The position numbers were made by a program, and so were the translations under genes. The notes under the pieces are model-generated. The model searched no databases. It saw nothing but the letters and a program-made list of their open reading frames with translations, and was not told the DNA's origin. Shown piece by piece: positions 20,888 to 32,206 of a DNA stretch of 64,000 nt. The number at the start of each line of letters is the position of its first letter. Position 1 is the stretch's first letter. Origin of the DNA: Lunularia cruciata (Eukaryota > Streptophyta > Marchantiopsida > Lunulariales > Lunulariaceae); assembly GCA_948567375.1 (NCBI GenBank), contig OX419755.1, positions 11,351,001-11,415,000 of the forward strand. The letters run 5' to 3'.

Positions 20888-21671
20888 CTCCGGATGGTAC
20901 AAATGCTCCACTCCAAGCCTGCTGCACCAACTGATCTGCATGCTGTTGCAATGCCTCCTCTAAACTCCACAATGGAACATCCAAGGTGGATGGAACAATC
21001 CCACTCCTACTCCAAAGCCAAGTGATCTCCTCTGGTACTGGAGTATCCTCTGCATGAGCGTTCCCCTCCAACAAGTCACCAAGCCAAGTAACTACACCGC
21101 TGAAAGCCAAAATTGATGCTGCCATGGTCCCGGACTGTAGTGAGCCAAGATTGCCACTACTGAAGCGTACTGGTAGGCGACATACCTGTCCCTCACCAGA
21201 CTGCCAACCAGGTCTATAAGAGGTTGTCTCCTCCCAATAGTCAATGCTGAAACCCATAGGGTATAACACTGCTCCTCCAACTAGCACATCATATGACTCA
21301 GCTATCGTCGCTATAGCCTGAGCTCTCACCACCGAGCTATCAGTCGGATGACCAGGCTGAACCTGGACAACAAGCTCTCCACGTGTGATGTACTGTGTCA
21401 AACCACCACCTAGAGATGTCTGGATCTGAAATGGACACCTCTCCACATCGGTCTTCCGTAACTCCAGACCAACAACTACAACCTTCCCCAACATAAGGGG
21501 CTGCACACCAGAGTCTAACAAGACTCTCTGTGGTGTATAGACCTTCCCTGAAGGTCCCACCAAACAAAAAATCCCCCTCTGGTTATCCAATAGGACAACA
21601 CCAAGTGTAAACCGTACTCTCTCAAAGGCCGGTCTAGCTTGCAACTCTGCTAGTCTAGCCGCTGCTGCCAT
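20888..21671 (-). pseudogene. Aspartic protease of element D, fused to the methyltransferase
   Basis: The frame opening at 21671 has the retropepsin active site RVLLDSGVQPLMLGK with D-S-G at residues 53-55, then a glycine-rich flap-like area and the block ESYDVLVGGAVLYPMGFSID, equivalent to the ILGxxWL motif. A spacer of about 130 residues follows (TPVPEEITWLWSRSGIV, SLEEALQQHADQLVQQAW), and the same frame enters methyltransferase motif I. The catalytic triplet is intact. It probably matures the D polyprotein. Confidence 0.8.
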
Positions 21672-22561
21672 AAACCACTAGTCGCTGAACGGATCCCATG
21701 CTCCTCAACCAAGTCAGCTCCACTACCAACCACCTCAGCTCTAGTAGTAGGAACTACACCATCCCTACTCTCACACAACGTGGCAGCCAACCGGAATACT
21801 GGGGCTGGGTCAACTCCCAACATAAACATGTCATTGGCTGAAAACAAAGGATGCCGCATAATCAGCTGAGCCGCCCCCAACATCATGCTAGACTCAGTCT
21901 GTGTAGTAGCAGCTGGCTGACTAGCAGGTAGTCCATCCTGCACTCCATCACTACCTACCACACCTGCACTCGGACGTCTAGGAACCATGGATGTTGTCTG
22001 CAATGCCTCAAATAGCGTGAAAGACTGGGGAAGTCTGACCTGTCTCCCAACCTCTCCTCTCTGTGGGTCCAACTCCACTGATGCTCCTCTAGGCTCTGGA
22101 GCATGTACTGCACTCCTAGTCACTGCTGCAGATGCATCCACCTGTGTTGCTCCGCACATGAAGTCCAAAGCATCTCTATCACCAACATATGAGGTGGAAG
22201 CCTCAGCACCCAAATCTGATCTCCTCTAAGCAATAGCCATACTAGCCAATCTCTGCTCCAACTGCTCAATCCGAGTAGCCATAGTTGTGTCAGAAGTAAG
22301 GGCAGGTCTTGCACCACTACTAGGTGTAGATCCTCTACCACCACCTCTACCACCTCGTCCTCCATGAATTGGAGCTCCTGTACTTCCTGCCATAGCAGCC
22401 CTACCACTCCGTAACTCCGGATGTAGGTCAAAACACCGGTCACTAGTGTGACCAAATCTGTGGCAATGTTCACACTGCCTCTGTGATGGCTGTGATGCAC
22501 CAGAGGTATCAGGTCCGCTGCCCTGAGTACACTCTCTCCGATGGTGAGGTCCACCACAAGT

Positions 22562-25500
22562 TGTGGTGCCCACATTTTTTGTTTTTTTCAAAATAAAGGA
22601 GAAGAAGTGTATAGAGAGGTCAGATTGCGCCTGTATGGCCAAAGAAGGCAAAGAAAATTGTCTTTGGGATGAAACCCGAAGTAAAGTGACTTCGGGTCAT
22701 AAGGCAAAGTCCTCATAAATGCCCTGTCAGCATACCATACAAAGTAAATTGTCTTTGGATCAGGGGGAGCTCAACCCGAGGCAAAGACAGTCTAACAACC
22801 TTTCGTCGGGGCGAGAAATTCAAGAAGGGGCCGTTTCAAAACTGGCGGCTCATACGCGTGAAGGTTGATTGACAGTGACAGGTGCATGCAAGAGGTGTGA
22901 TTTCTCGGTAGAAACTCAAAGCGACAGAAGACAAAGAAGTGCAACTCTATAAAAATCAAAACTCCAACGACAAAATGTTGAGCAATTTTCCTTCGCCGTT
23001 GAGAAGTCGTCTTGCAGGTGATCGGGGAAAGGGAAATAAAGTTGTACTCGGGTTAGTGCACAAGGGAGAAGTTGCGAGAGAGAAATCAAGAGACAGTAAG
23101 AAAGCAGAAGAGATGGGAGGAGGGAAGAAAAACTCTGAATTTGCAGTGAGAAATCATGCGATTCGGAGATTAGATGTAGTAGCGCGGATCGAAGTCTTGA
23201 GCCGACTTTGGATCACCTTTCTGGCATGGAACTGGAATGTAAGTTTTCCAGGATTCATGACAGAAATCATCAAGAGTAAGTGTCTTGATGGTCCCGAGGA
23301 AGAAGGGAAGAGAGGAAATCCGGCTCGCCGGATAGAGTCGGATTGGAGACTCATACTCGGGAAGGAGGCGGGTTTAGAGCAGGGAGCCACGTTCTTGGGG
23401 AAAGGAGAGATAGCCCAAGAAACGCAAGAGGTGAGAGATGCCTTCTCGTCCAAGAGAACAAAGAATGGGTACAAAGTTGAGAGCTACAAAGACCCTCTGA
23501 GGAGAGGAATTGTGAGTGCACTAATGGCCATCCTGAAGCCGAAGAGAACCACTTATGTGATGAAACACCAGGCGGTGTTCTTTCATAAGTTATTTGCAAG
23601 AGAACCGATCAATTGGGCAAGGTGTTTTCATGGGAGAACGAGGCAGATGGTGTGGAATCTGTGGGATAAGTTGCCTCCACACTACATTGTATCATTTGTA
23701 GCACATTTCTACCTCGGGTTGAATTTGCTCAATTTGGCAGAGCGCAATAGAATGGTGTCTCATTTCCATCCTGACTTGAGAAGAGAAGTCGACGCGGAGG
23801 AGCAGCAATACATTCTCCAAATCCGGAGCATGGACGACTACTATGCGAAGACAAGGAAAAACGTGGAGGTCGTGGTAAGTACTCCGACGAAGAAGAGAAC
23901 TTGGCATGCAGAAGCCGAAGAAAACAAGAAACCTCGGAAGATGCAGAAACATAACCCGAGGCAAGGGATGGTGGTGATTGAGTCGGAAGATGAAGACTCA
24001 GAAGGCGAAGCCGAGCTCAAGACGGAGGACTCGAAACGTGAGGAGGAACCTGAGCTAACCCTGCAGAGCGGAGATACTAGTAGTGACAGTGAAGACGGTG
24101 GAGAAATAACCTCGGCACCAGCGGCTGAAGAATACAAAGGAGAAGTGCAAGCCGAAGTAGAAGCCGAAGACAATGCGGCGCTGGAAGACGAAGTACCGGT
24201 GCTCAAGGAGAAGAAGATCGCAGTACAGTGAGGAATTCGCTCGAGACGTAAGGCAAAGTGTGAGGCGGGGCTGAGTAAAGTGAAGGCAGATGCAAAAGAT
24301 AGCACGAGTAGTGAGGCATCAATTCCGATACGAAGACTTCAGCGACGAAGGCGCGTATCAAAAGAACATGAGGAGAAACAAGAAATTACTCTGTGGGAGG
24401 AGGAAGTTGCCAATGAGGGAGTCGAGTACCTGCCAGAGGTAGTATGCCCGCTGTTAGTGAAGTTGGAGAAGAAGAAGAAGGAGATGCAGTCGACTTGTCC
24501 AGAGGTAAAGATTGTATTGCATGTGGTAGCGAGATTAGAAGAAGAAAACTCGGAGTTGAAGAAGAGTATAACCCGAGGTGAGAAGGAGAGAGAAGTACTG
24601 CAAGCGGAAGCAGTAGAGAGAAGTCAGGTAATCAAAGACCTGAAAAGAGATGTGAGCTATCAAGAGGATCTTGCGAGGAAGAGTGACGTCGCAAGAGAGA
24701 GACATGTAGCTGAATTCGAAATCTTGAAGCAGCAGTTTGTTGATTCAAGAGTAGAGCTTATCCATGCTATGGCAAGGGTAGCATCAAAGAACCAAGAGCT
24801 CAATCGAGTGATGGAGAGTATGGAGGAGAAGAAGCAACTCTGGCAAAGAGAGTTGTCTGTGCGGTATAGAGAAGAAGAGAGATTACGAGAGTTACTTCGT
24901 AATCAAGAAGAGAAAATCGTAAAGAAGGAGAAAGAGAAGGAGGCGGTGAAGGCCGAGTTCAAAGAAGAGTTGGCGATGTATAGAGAGGAATGGCTTGCAG
25001 ATCGGGAACAAGACCGAAAGACAAGATTGGAGCCATTGAAGGAGATAGTCCTCAGAGTGAACGCAATGTTAAGTACAAAAGTCAGCGTTCGGATTGAAGA
25101 AACAAGGTTGCACGAGTTGAAGTTGTTGGTGCAGGAGACAAGGCAAAGACAAGCAAAAGATACAGATTTGAATGCCTTGTTGATTAGTCTCAGAACTTGT
25201 ATAGACAGGAAGATCTTAGAAGTAGAAGACAATATTGCGATTAGATTAGACTTAGTGAGAAAAGAGTTACAAAAGCTTCGGCAAGATGTTAAGGCAAAAC
25301 CCGAAGTAGATAACATAGGAATCCAAATGTCTTCAAAGTTGCCCTCAGAGACATTAGAGAAGAGTGGGTCGAAGGATGAAGAGTTAGATAGATTACCCAC
25401 TAGTGCAATTTCAGATCAGGAAAGAGAATTGCTGGATCTGGTCGAAGAAGTAGGAGATGTGAAACCCGAGGAAAATGTAGTAGGAAGTAAGATTACTTCG

Positions 25501-26343
25501 GGTTTGGGTTTGAAAGCCGAGGAAGAAGTAGACATTGGATTGGATTAGTAACCAATTTGAGATTTGAAGGGGCAAATATGAAGAGGTGCATTGTCATTTT
25601 GGATCTGCAGGTTAGAACAGTTGTTGTAGAAACGGTATAGTTGTTAGAACTGTCGATTGCTTCACTATTTAAGAGTGGCATTCGTAGGAAATTGTTGTTC
25701 AGTGCTCATTATTTCTGAGAATAGATAAAGCGAAGTGCTGTGAAGCAATGCTCGTCGCTTGAGCTTGATTCTGAGTATCAATTTTGCAATTGTGTTTGTG
25801 AGTGTTTGGAGAAATTCAAAGTGCAAGTCAGTGTGTTTGTTGGATGTTGGATTCCACAGCCTTGATCTTCATTTTGTGTGTTTGATCCTAAGTGAAGTGC
25901 AATCGAAGCAATGCCTTGATAGATCTGAGAGGAATTGTAGTGTTGGTAGTATTCTGCATTTGTGAGTACAGTGTGAAGTTGATGTGAAGCAATTTCGATC
26001 GAGGAAGTTGTGCCTTCAATGGAGGGGTAGAACACAATTCTGAGGTGAGGTTGTTTTGCAGTGAAGTGCCATCTTTTGGAGAGCCTGAATCATCACAATC
26101 AAGATTGTTTGGAAAGATTTGGTGGAGTTGTGATTATGGAGTGTTAATTTGTGACAAGACTGCGAATCAGTGCTTGTTACTCTCTTTTGGGTGTGGTTTC
26201 TACCTGAGAGATTAAAGATGCAACCAAGAAGAACTACATTGTTACTATTTGCTTTGTATTTGACCAATTCTGACTCGTATCTCTGTGGGAACGAACTTTA
26301 CTTACCCGATTACCGCAAAAGTGATATTTGTCGGGTTGTCACA
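22562..26343 (+). mobile_element. 3.78-kb TGTG...CACA unit, copy 2 (probable solo long LTR)
   Basis: The unit is 3782 bp, begins TGTGGTGCCCACATTTTTTG and ends TCGGGTTGTCACA, with the 5-bp duplication CAAGT at 22557-22561 and 26344-26348. It matches copy 1 (11711-15491) along its whole length in opposite orientation. Two TATA-like boxes exist: TATAAAAA at 22948-22955 before the ORF, and TATTTAAG at 25666-25673 about 670 bp before the end. The second is where an LTR would have its R-region promoter. Confidence 0.82.
22975..25548 (+). pseudogene. Acidic coiled-coil protein gene of the 3.78-kb unit, copy 2
   Basis: The frame is open from 22939 to 24231, broken by a single stop near 24229, and resumes at 24238 up to 25548. 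The Met at 23257 (MTEIIKSK) aligns with the copy-1 start, and upstream Mets at 22975 and 23113 are alternatives. Domains match copy 1: a globular domain with WARCFHGRTRQMVWNL, an acidic middle, and a coiled coil of about 300 residues. The last 70 residues end GSKITSGLGLKAEEEVDIG. No enzyme motif, zinc knuckle or membrane segment is visible. A structural gag-like or nucleic-acid-associated role is possible but unproven. Confidence 0.72.
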
Positions 26344-27545
26344 CAAGTCCAACAAGCAACACCACCACTCACTGGCTGCTGCTGACCCAAAAATGAGGGT
26401 AAGGGTCTAACTCCACTAGGCCCTCCACTCGCTTCATAGGATCTGGGCTGTCCACCCTGTCCTTGAAAACCAACTGGGCGTGGTGCACTTTGTTGCACTC
26501 TAGAAGAAGTCACAGCCATGGATGAGGCCTCCCTACAAAATCCAGATGTCTTCACTCTCTCGTCCACCATGTTGAGCTCAATACGCTCAGCCAAACCAAA
26601 GACTACTGCCAAAGTGGGCGAAGTAGCCTGCAACAACGTAGCATCACGAACTCTACGTTGCAACTCCCTATCCAGTATCCCATACCAAAACTGGATTGCT
26701 TGGGCCTCAGTAACTCCTTGAGTGAAACTGATGAGCCGCCTCATGCAAGTGTATGCCTTGCGTAGGCTCTCTCCAGCCTTCCGCTGGAACTCCTGCAATC
26801 TCCTCAGCTTGTCAGTCCGCACTCCTTGGTAGTTCTGCCTCAAACATAGGAAGAACTCCACCATGGGATAAAACCCCGGTACCACCCCACCTCCTACAGC
26901 GGTACCTCCACTCGTAGTAGCACTATCTCTAGCTAGTGCACCTCCACTAGCTCCACCAACACTACTCGAGCTAGAACTCGTGGATACAGCCAATCTACTC
27001 CTGGCCACCGAGCCTGAAGTGATGGAGACATAGTGTGGAGACCAATACTGTCTCCATAACTCAATCTCCTCCAAATGAGCTCTCCTGAACTCATGGTAGT
27101 CATCCATCGGCGGACCCTCCAGATGCTGGAACAACCCCTTCCATGCCATGAAGGGTGTGAACAAAGTTGGGTTCCGCATCTGCTGCAGATCACACCAACT
27201 ATCGAACTCTTGGATGAAGTCATCCAACTCAATGGTACCCACTGTACCAGAGTAATGCCTAGGGCCTTTGGAGGCCCCATAAATCTTGTCCATGTCCCAC
27301 AACAACGGTGCGGACACACCAAGTGCACTTTCAACTGAATCAGCTCTTGTGTCGAACTCCAACTCAGAGTCAATCTCCTCCCTCAATGGGACCTGAGATA
27401 CAAGCTGATACCAAGTACCACTCCGAGTAAACCCACTGCATAGTGCAGGGCTAACTCCTCTGGAATCTCCAAAGAACTCCATCGTGACAAAGTAACCACT
27501 CGACTCAAAACCACCAGACTCAAAACCACCAGACTCAAACCACAA

Positions 27546-28817
27546 GTCGCAACCGCAACTACCACACCAAGTGCCAACACCAACTAAACACCACCCACTA
27601 ATGTAACTCTAATCAAGATAACTACACTAGGGGAAGGGCAACCTATAACCTGCCATCATAACACGCACTCTCACGGTCTGCAGGTCATCACTTCCTGCCT
27701 CACCGGAGAGAAACAAAGGTAGTCTGACTGGTCATCACTCCAGCCTCACCACCGAGAGCACACCAGAGCACCAACGCTCAAAAGTCAGGGTACCTCACAC
27801 AAACATGGTGCAGAAATAGGAAGCAGAGAATGGAGGGGATCCAATCACAAGAAATCTAAACAAAAACCCTCCATCTCATAACACAACACGGGACTGACTC
27901 TGCCACCATTTGGCATTTGACATAAGAGAGTGTTCGGATCTAAATCCTAAGCTACCAAGATCACCAAGAATGGGATCAAACTGCCTCTCCTAGCCAATGC
28001 TACATGTGTATAGATAACAGTGGCACAGTCACTAGGACAACAAGTGAGGGTGGACCAGTTGGCTAGAACACTAGTCTAGGAACAAGAGATCTAGGGGTCA
28101 ATCCCTGTTGCGCACAATCTAGCAAGAAAGGTAGATTTTGCCAACCAATGACCAAGATCTACTCTAAACTAGCTAGCCTCATGCCAGCAAGTTGGCTTGC
28201 AAGCCCTTCCAGGCCTTCATAGCCCTATGCCCCGAAGCCTCAAAACGCCGAAATTCAGCCAAATGAGGCCTTTCTTGTTGCCACTTCGAAACTCCTCCAA
28301 AATTGATGAAACTTCTCCAAATCTGCAAAAGTCCTCCAAACTAGCAAAACTCCTCCAAATCTGGCCAAACAGCAAAAATCCTCCAAATCTGGCCCAAAAT
28401 CTGATGTAAATCTGACGTAAACCCTAAAGATGGATGTCCACCAAATCCCCCGCTAACTTTCCACTCGAGCCCAATTGACAAAACGGGTTTTTCCAAATCA
28501 CAATTTCATGAGAAGAGCTTCCCAACTCACCTTCAATTTCACTTTCTGAGCCCAACTCGCAGAAGATTGGTCCTGCCTTCACCTCCTGAGCTCAAAATCA
28601 CAACCCCTGCTCGAAAATTGCTCCTTCTTTGCTCAAAATTTGGCCAGCACTTCCGCACACCGTCCGCCTAATTGCCAAATCTGCATCACTTGAACGGGCT
28701 TCTGCACACTAGGGAAACATAGAACTTGAATCAAGCTACCACGATCCACCGAGCTTGGAGATACCACCAACACTCAACGTTCCTGCACCCGATTTCCCCC
28801 TGACTTCACTTCTTTGA
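27546..28817 (-). other. Leader region of element D
   Basis: Non-coding stretch between gag and the Y repeat. At 27891-27908 the minus strand reads TGGTGGCAGAGTCAGTCC, which resembles a tRNA-type primer binding site but does not abut a recognised LTR end. Short AT- and C-rich direct repeats (about 28290-28400, built on CTCCAAATCTG) are present. No gene is seen. Confidence 0.45.
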
Positions 28818-29268
28818 TGTAATCAGATTGCTTAACACTCTCAACTCAACTCAACTGAGATCAGTACTTGATCTGTCACTCTATAAACTGCCAACAACTG
28901 GGCACTGATTACAGTCAAGCCACACCCACTCAAGCATAGAGAATCCAGGTGACGCTCGCCGGCCTCTGTCCACCATAGCCAAGAACTCAAAGGCTCAACA
29001 TCAGAGAAGTGAGCTCTCTGGAGCTCACTTCAAAACTATACCCCTTGGACTCGAGCTCGCATTGAAACCCTAACGGTCCCGCTGACGGCACATTTGACGG
29101 TGCAAACGGTGCAAAGTGACGGTGGGCCCCACCGTGAATTCAGTACCCCAAACACCAAATCTGACTGTCGAAAAGTAGTCCTTGAGAAATTGCTGAAATA
29201 ACTCTAACTACTATCATTGGAACTCCAGTGTCCGAGCAGCTAGATGCGGAACTACAAATGGCTTGACA
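28818..29268 (-). repeat. Terminal repeat Y at the 5' end of element D
   Basis: A 451-bp block, TGTAATCAG to GGCTTGACA in plus orientation, matches 15519-15969. The right end abuts CCTA and the other half of the C1 LTR. Unlike the 3' end of D, no copy of the 105-bp block X adjoins it. Confidence 0.8.
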
Positions 29269-29272
29269 CCTA

Positions 29273-29462
29273 CTTGACATGCAAGCTAAGCTAGTTGGAA
29301 GCTTCCTTCTAGAAGCTACCTACTTGGGGTGCAAGTTAAGCTAGTTGTGAAGCTTCCCAAGAAGATTCCTAGATGCTTTTGGGATATTTTGGGCTAATTT
29401 GAGTCATTTGAGTAATACTTCATAAGCTTTACTAACTATGTCATTAACTCCATATTGTTACA
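29273..29462 (-). repeat. 5' LTR of element C1, upstream part
   Basis: The minus strand starts TGTAACAATATGGAG, like the C-type LTR at 30699, and runs to the element D junction. Together with 11418-11627 it forms one LTR, so D is nested in it. Confidence 0.78.
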
Positions 29463-29860
29463 CCAAGGATAGCCCATGTGAAGGAATCCTTGACTTAGTG
29501 ATTGGGTCAAGATAATATCATATGCTTAGTGGAATATGCCCATGTGGATGGATATTCCTTTATAGTTTTTGACTTTACTTGAATTTTAGCCTAGTAACTT
29601 GAATTACTCTAGTAATTAGTAACTTTGGTACGTAACTATTTCACAAGTATATAAACAAGGGGTGAGGAAGTACTCATCATCCTTTCATTTCCAACTATCA
29701 CTCTCTCATTGAGTTTTCTAGTGAGCAATGTCTTGAGTCTTGGAGTGTTAGCCTTGGAGGAGTATGATGGAGTTGGGGTTCCTTGCCTTCTTAGTCCATG
29801 GTGTGCTATCATAATAGCCATCAGAGGTTCATCCTAAGTGAGAGACAGGCCAGCTCATAG
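29463..29860 (+). repeat. Truncated LTR of family A
   Basis: The sequence matches the last 400 bp of family-A LTRs, including the TATA box region and the end CCAGCTCATA. The first 290 bp are missing, cut at the C1 LTR boundary. Confidence 0.8.
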
Positions 29861-30698
29861 GTCTATCATTCTCAAATTGATGGACAAATTGAGCATGCAA
29901 ATTACACCTTGGAGGATATGCTTTGTGCCTTGATCAACATCCATCATACCAATTGGGATGAATGTCTTGCGGCTACGGAGTTTGTATACAATAATTCCAA
30001 ACAAGCAAGCACCAAATTCTCTCCTTTCTTCCTCAATTTTGGCCAAGATCTACTTGTTCTTGATTCTTTTCTTGCTCCTCCTCCGTCTTGTGTCCCTCAT
30101 ACTTCCACTTTCTTGACCACCATATCCAAATCCTTCCAACAAGCCAAATCTCATCTCCTTGTTGCTCAAAATTGGCAAAAACAATATGCAGATCACCATC
30201 ATCATGATCTCACCTTTCAATGAAAATAAGGCCATGCTCTCCTCTAATAACCAACCCCTCCCACTTGATACCTAAGTTTGTAAACTTGCCCTAAATTGAA
30301 TACGACCCTTTGATGTCACCTAAATCATCTCTATTGTTGCTTATCAACTTGCCTTACCTGCTCATACACGCATCCACCCTATCTTTCATGTTTCCAAGTT
30401 GAAACCCTTTGTTCCTAACCCATCTTCTTTTTCCTCTTGTGTTGAACTTCCTCCTCCTCCTCCTCCTCTTATCTCTATCAATGATCATGAGGAGTACAAA
30501 ATTGATCATATCCTTGCGTGTCACCACATCCAACAAGGCCGCCAATAACATAAGGAGTACAAGATCCTTTGGAAAGGGTATCTGCTTTATGATGCCACAT
30601 GGGAACCTCTTTCTCATCTCCAAAATGCACAAATCGTCATCTAGTAGTTTGAAGCTTCAATGGCAACAAGGATGTCACCAACTAGCGGTGGAGAAATA
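29861..30698 (+). pseudogene. Integrase end and chromodomain of a second C-type element (C2)
   Basis: The plus frame from 29865 reads DGQIEHANYTLEDML with the integrase Glu, then WDECLAATEFVYNNSKQAST. After several frame breaks come HPIFHVSKLKPF and a chromodomain, EYKIDHILACHHI then EYKILWKGYLLYDATWEP, at about 30490-30645. The region is homologous in opposite orientation to 1-250, so it belongs to the C1 family. It runs directly into a C-type LTR. Confidence 0.8.
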
Positions 30699-31131
30699 TG
30701 TAACAATATAGAATTTAACGATGAAGTTAGTTAGGGCTAACAAAGTATCAAATAGGACAAGTTAGCCTAGAATATTCCAAAAGTATCTAGGAAGCTCCTT
30801 AGGAAGCTTCTCGGGTAGTTTAGCTTGCACCCCAAGTAGGTTTCTAGAAGGAAGCTTCTAGAAACTTCCAACTAGCTTAGCTTGCACGCCAAGTTAGTAG
30901 CTTCTAGAAGAGAGCTTCTTGAGAAGCTTCCCAATTAACTTAGCTTACACTCCAAGAAAGTAGCTTCAGGAAGATTCTTGAGAAGCCTCTCAAGAGCCTT
31001 TTCTACTCCTTATAAATACCAAAGTCAAAGCTCATGCTAGGCATTTAGAGTTTCACACATTCAAGTGTCCAAATGTGATCTTCCATTCTCTTCTTTATCT
31101 TCTTTCTCTCCTTGGTCTTGGGTCTTTTACA
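30699..31131 (+). repeat. 3' LTR of element C2
   Basis: A 433-bp LTR begins TGTAACAATATAG and ends GGTCTTTTACA, with the TATA box TATAAATA at about 31011. It has internal short repeats built on AAGCTTCTAGAAG. It follows the chromodomain after a purine-rich stretch (GGTGGAGAAATA). Confidence 0.85.
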
Positions 31132-31461
31132 CCAATGGTACCTCATCTATGCTATTCTGAGCTTCCTATAAGAAGATTATCCAAAGATTCTTTTAAGTCA
31201 AACTTGTTTGACCAACCACATAGGACAAGGACCAACATGTCACCAATCCATGTAACTAATCTAAGGGTGTAGCTCACTAACATGTCAAAAATCCATGTAT
31301 CTAATCTAAGGGTGTAGCACCCTTTGAGAGAATCTTCTTTTCTATGTAATAAATATAAGGTGCTCTTTTGGAGCATCAAAGTATTGAGGAATATTTCCTT
31401 CTTTTTCTTCTCTTATGTTTCTTTTGGGGTCTTATGTTTCTCATGTCCTCAAAACATTACA
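31132..31461 (+). repeat. Diverged fragment of a B-type LTR
   Basis: The sequence CCAATGGTACCTCATC through TTGACCAACCACATAGGACA to AAACATTACA follows the 3' half of element B LTRs with many substitutions. It appears to be the old target into which C2 inserted. Confidence 0.65.
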
Positions 31462-31510
31462 TTTATAAGCAAAGTCTTTAGTCATTCTTTGGTTGGAAAG
31501 AAGTTGGTTT

Positions 31511-32206
31511 TGTGAGCCGGCCTGTCTCTCACTCAAGATGAACCTCTGATGGCTATTATGGTAGCGCACTATGGACTAAGAGGGAAAGGAATCCCAACTC
31601 TATCATACTCATCCAAGGCTAACACTCAAAGACTCAAGACATTGCTTACTAGAGAACTCAATGAGAGAGAGATAGTTGCAAATGAAAGGATGAGTACCTC
31701 CTCGCCCCTTGTTTATATACTTGTGAAATAGTTATAGACCGAAGTTACAAATTACCATAGTAACTCAAGTAACTAGACTAAAAGTCAAGTAAAGTCAAAA
31801 AGTAGAAGGAATATTCATTCACATGGGCATATTCCACTAGCATGTGATCTTATCTTGACCCAACCACTAAGTCAAGGATTCCTTCACATGGGCTATCCTT
31901 GGACTATAGAAGAATCCAAAACAAAAAGGCTTGCGGGCCCAAGAGTTCTCAACTCTTTCCTCAAAGCCAAACACCTAGGAATAATACCAAGTCAATACAC
32001 TAGAATCCAAAATAGTGGTGCTCATCTTTTCCACTTCCTCTAAAGTAAGGTCCACTCTATCTTAGCTATGACTAACTTTAGCTAACCATGACTAATATAG
32101 AACCATCCTTTATTTCTATATAAATAATATCTCTCAAGTACTTGTAATACCAAGCTAAATATCATAATACCACACACATGCACAAATGGGTGTTACATTT
32201 ACCCCC
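31511..32206 (-). repeat. 3' LTR and polypurine tract of element A
   Basis: The LTR occupies 31511-32197 with TGTGAGCC and TGTTACA at its plus-strand ends. The adjacent minus-strand sequence TCTGGGGGTAAA (about 32198-32209) is the polypurine tract. Confidence 0.88.

Larger units (their letters stand above)
21672..27545 (-). pseudogene. gag and gag-pol linker of element D, split by a 3.78-kb unit
   Basis: The capsid half is the 411-aa frame 27545-26349, with a Gly/Phe/Glu/Ser repeat at the N-terminus and a gag-like helical region VEFFLCLRQNYQGVRTDKLR, then QAIQFWYGILDRELQRRV. A first zinc knuckle is cut by the insertion at 22562-26343: CWTC lies on one side and the His/Cys part HHRREC on the other. 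It has one residue less than the canonical C-x2-C-x4-H-x4-C. A second, canonical knuckle CEHCHRFGHTSDRC follows at about 22470. A Gly/Arg-rich tail and a linker (22213-21650) lead to the protease. Confidence 0.82.
11628..29268 (-). mobile_element. Giant Ty3/gypsy element D carrying a DNA methyltransferase and a PHD finger
   Basis: Minus-strand order is terminal repeat, leader, gag with zinc knuckles (27545 to about 21680, interrupted), protease (21671), C5 DNA methyltransferase (about 20702-19690), RT and RNase H (19249-17741), integrase (17665-16472), PHD finger (16471-16245), PPT-like tract and terminal repeats. Without the two 3.78-kb insertions it would be about 10 kb. The ends TGTC/GACA and flanking CCTA suggest a 4-bp target duplication inside the C1 LTR. 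It is decayed, with several premature stops, but almost the whole polyprotein can be read. Confidence 0.85.
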
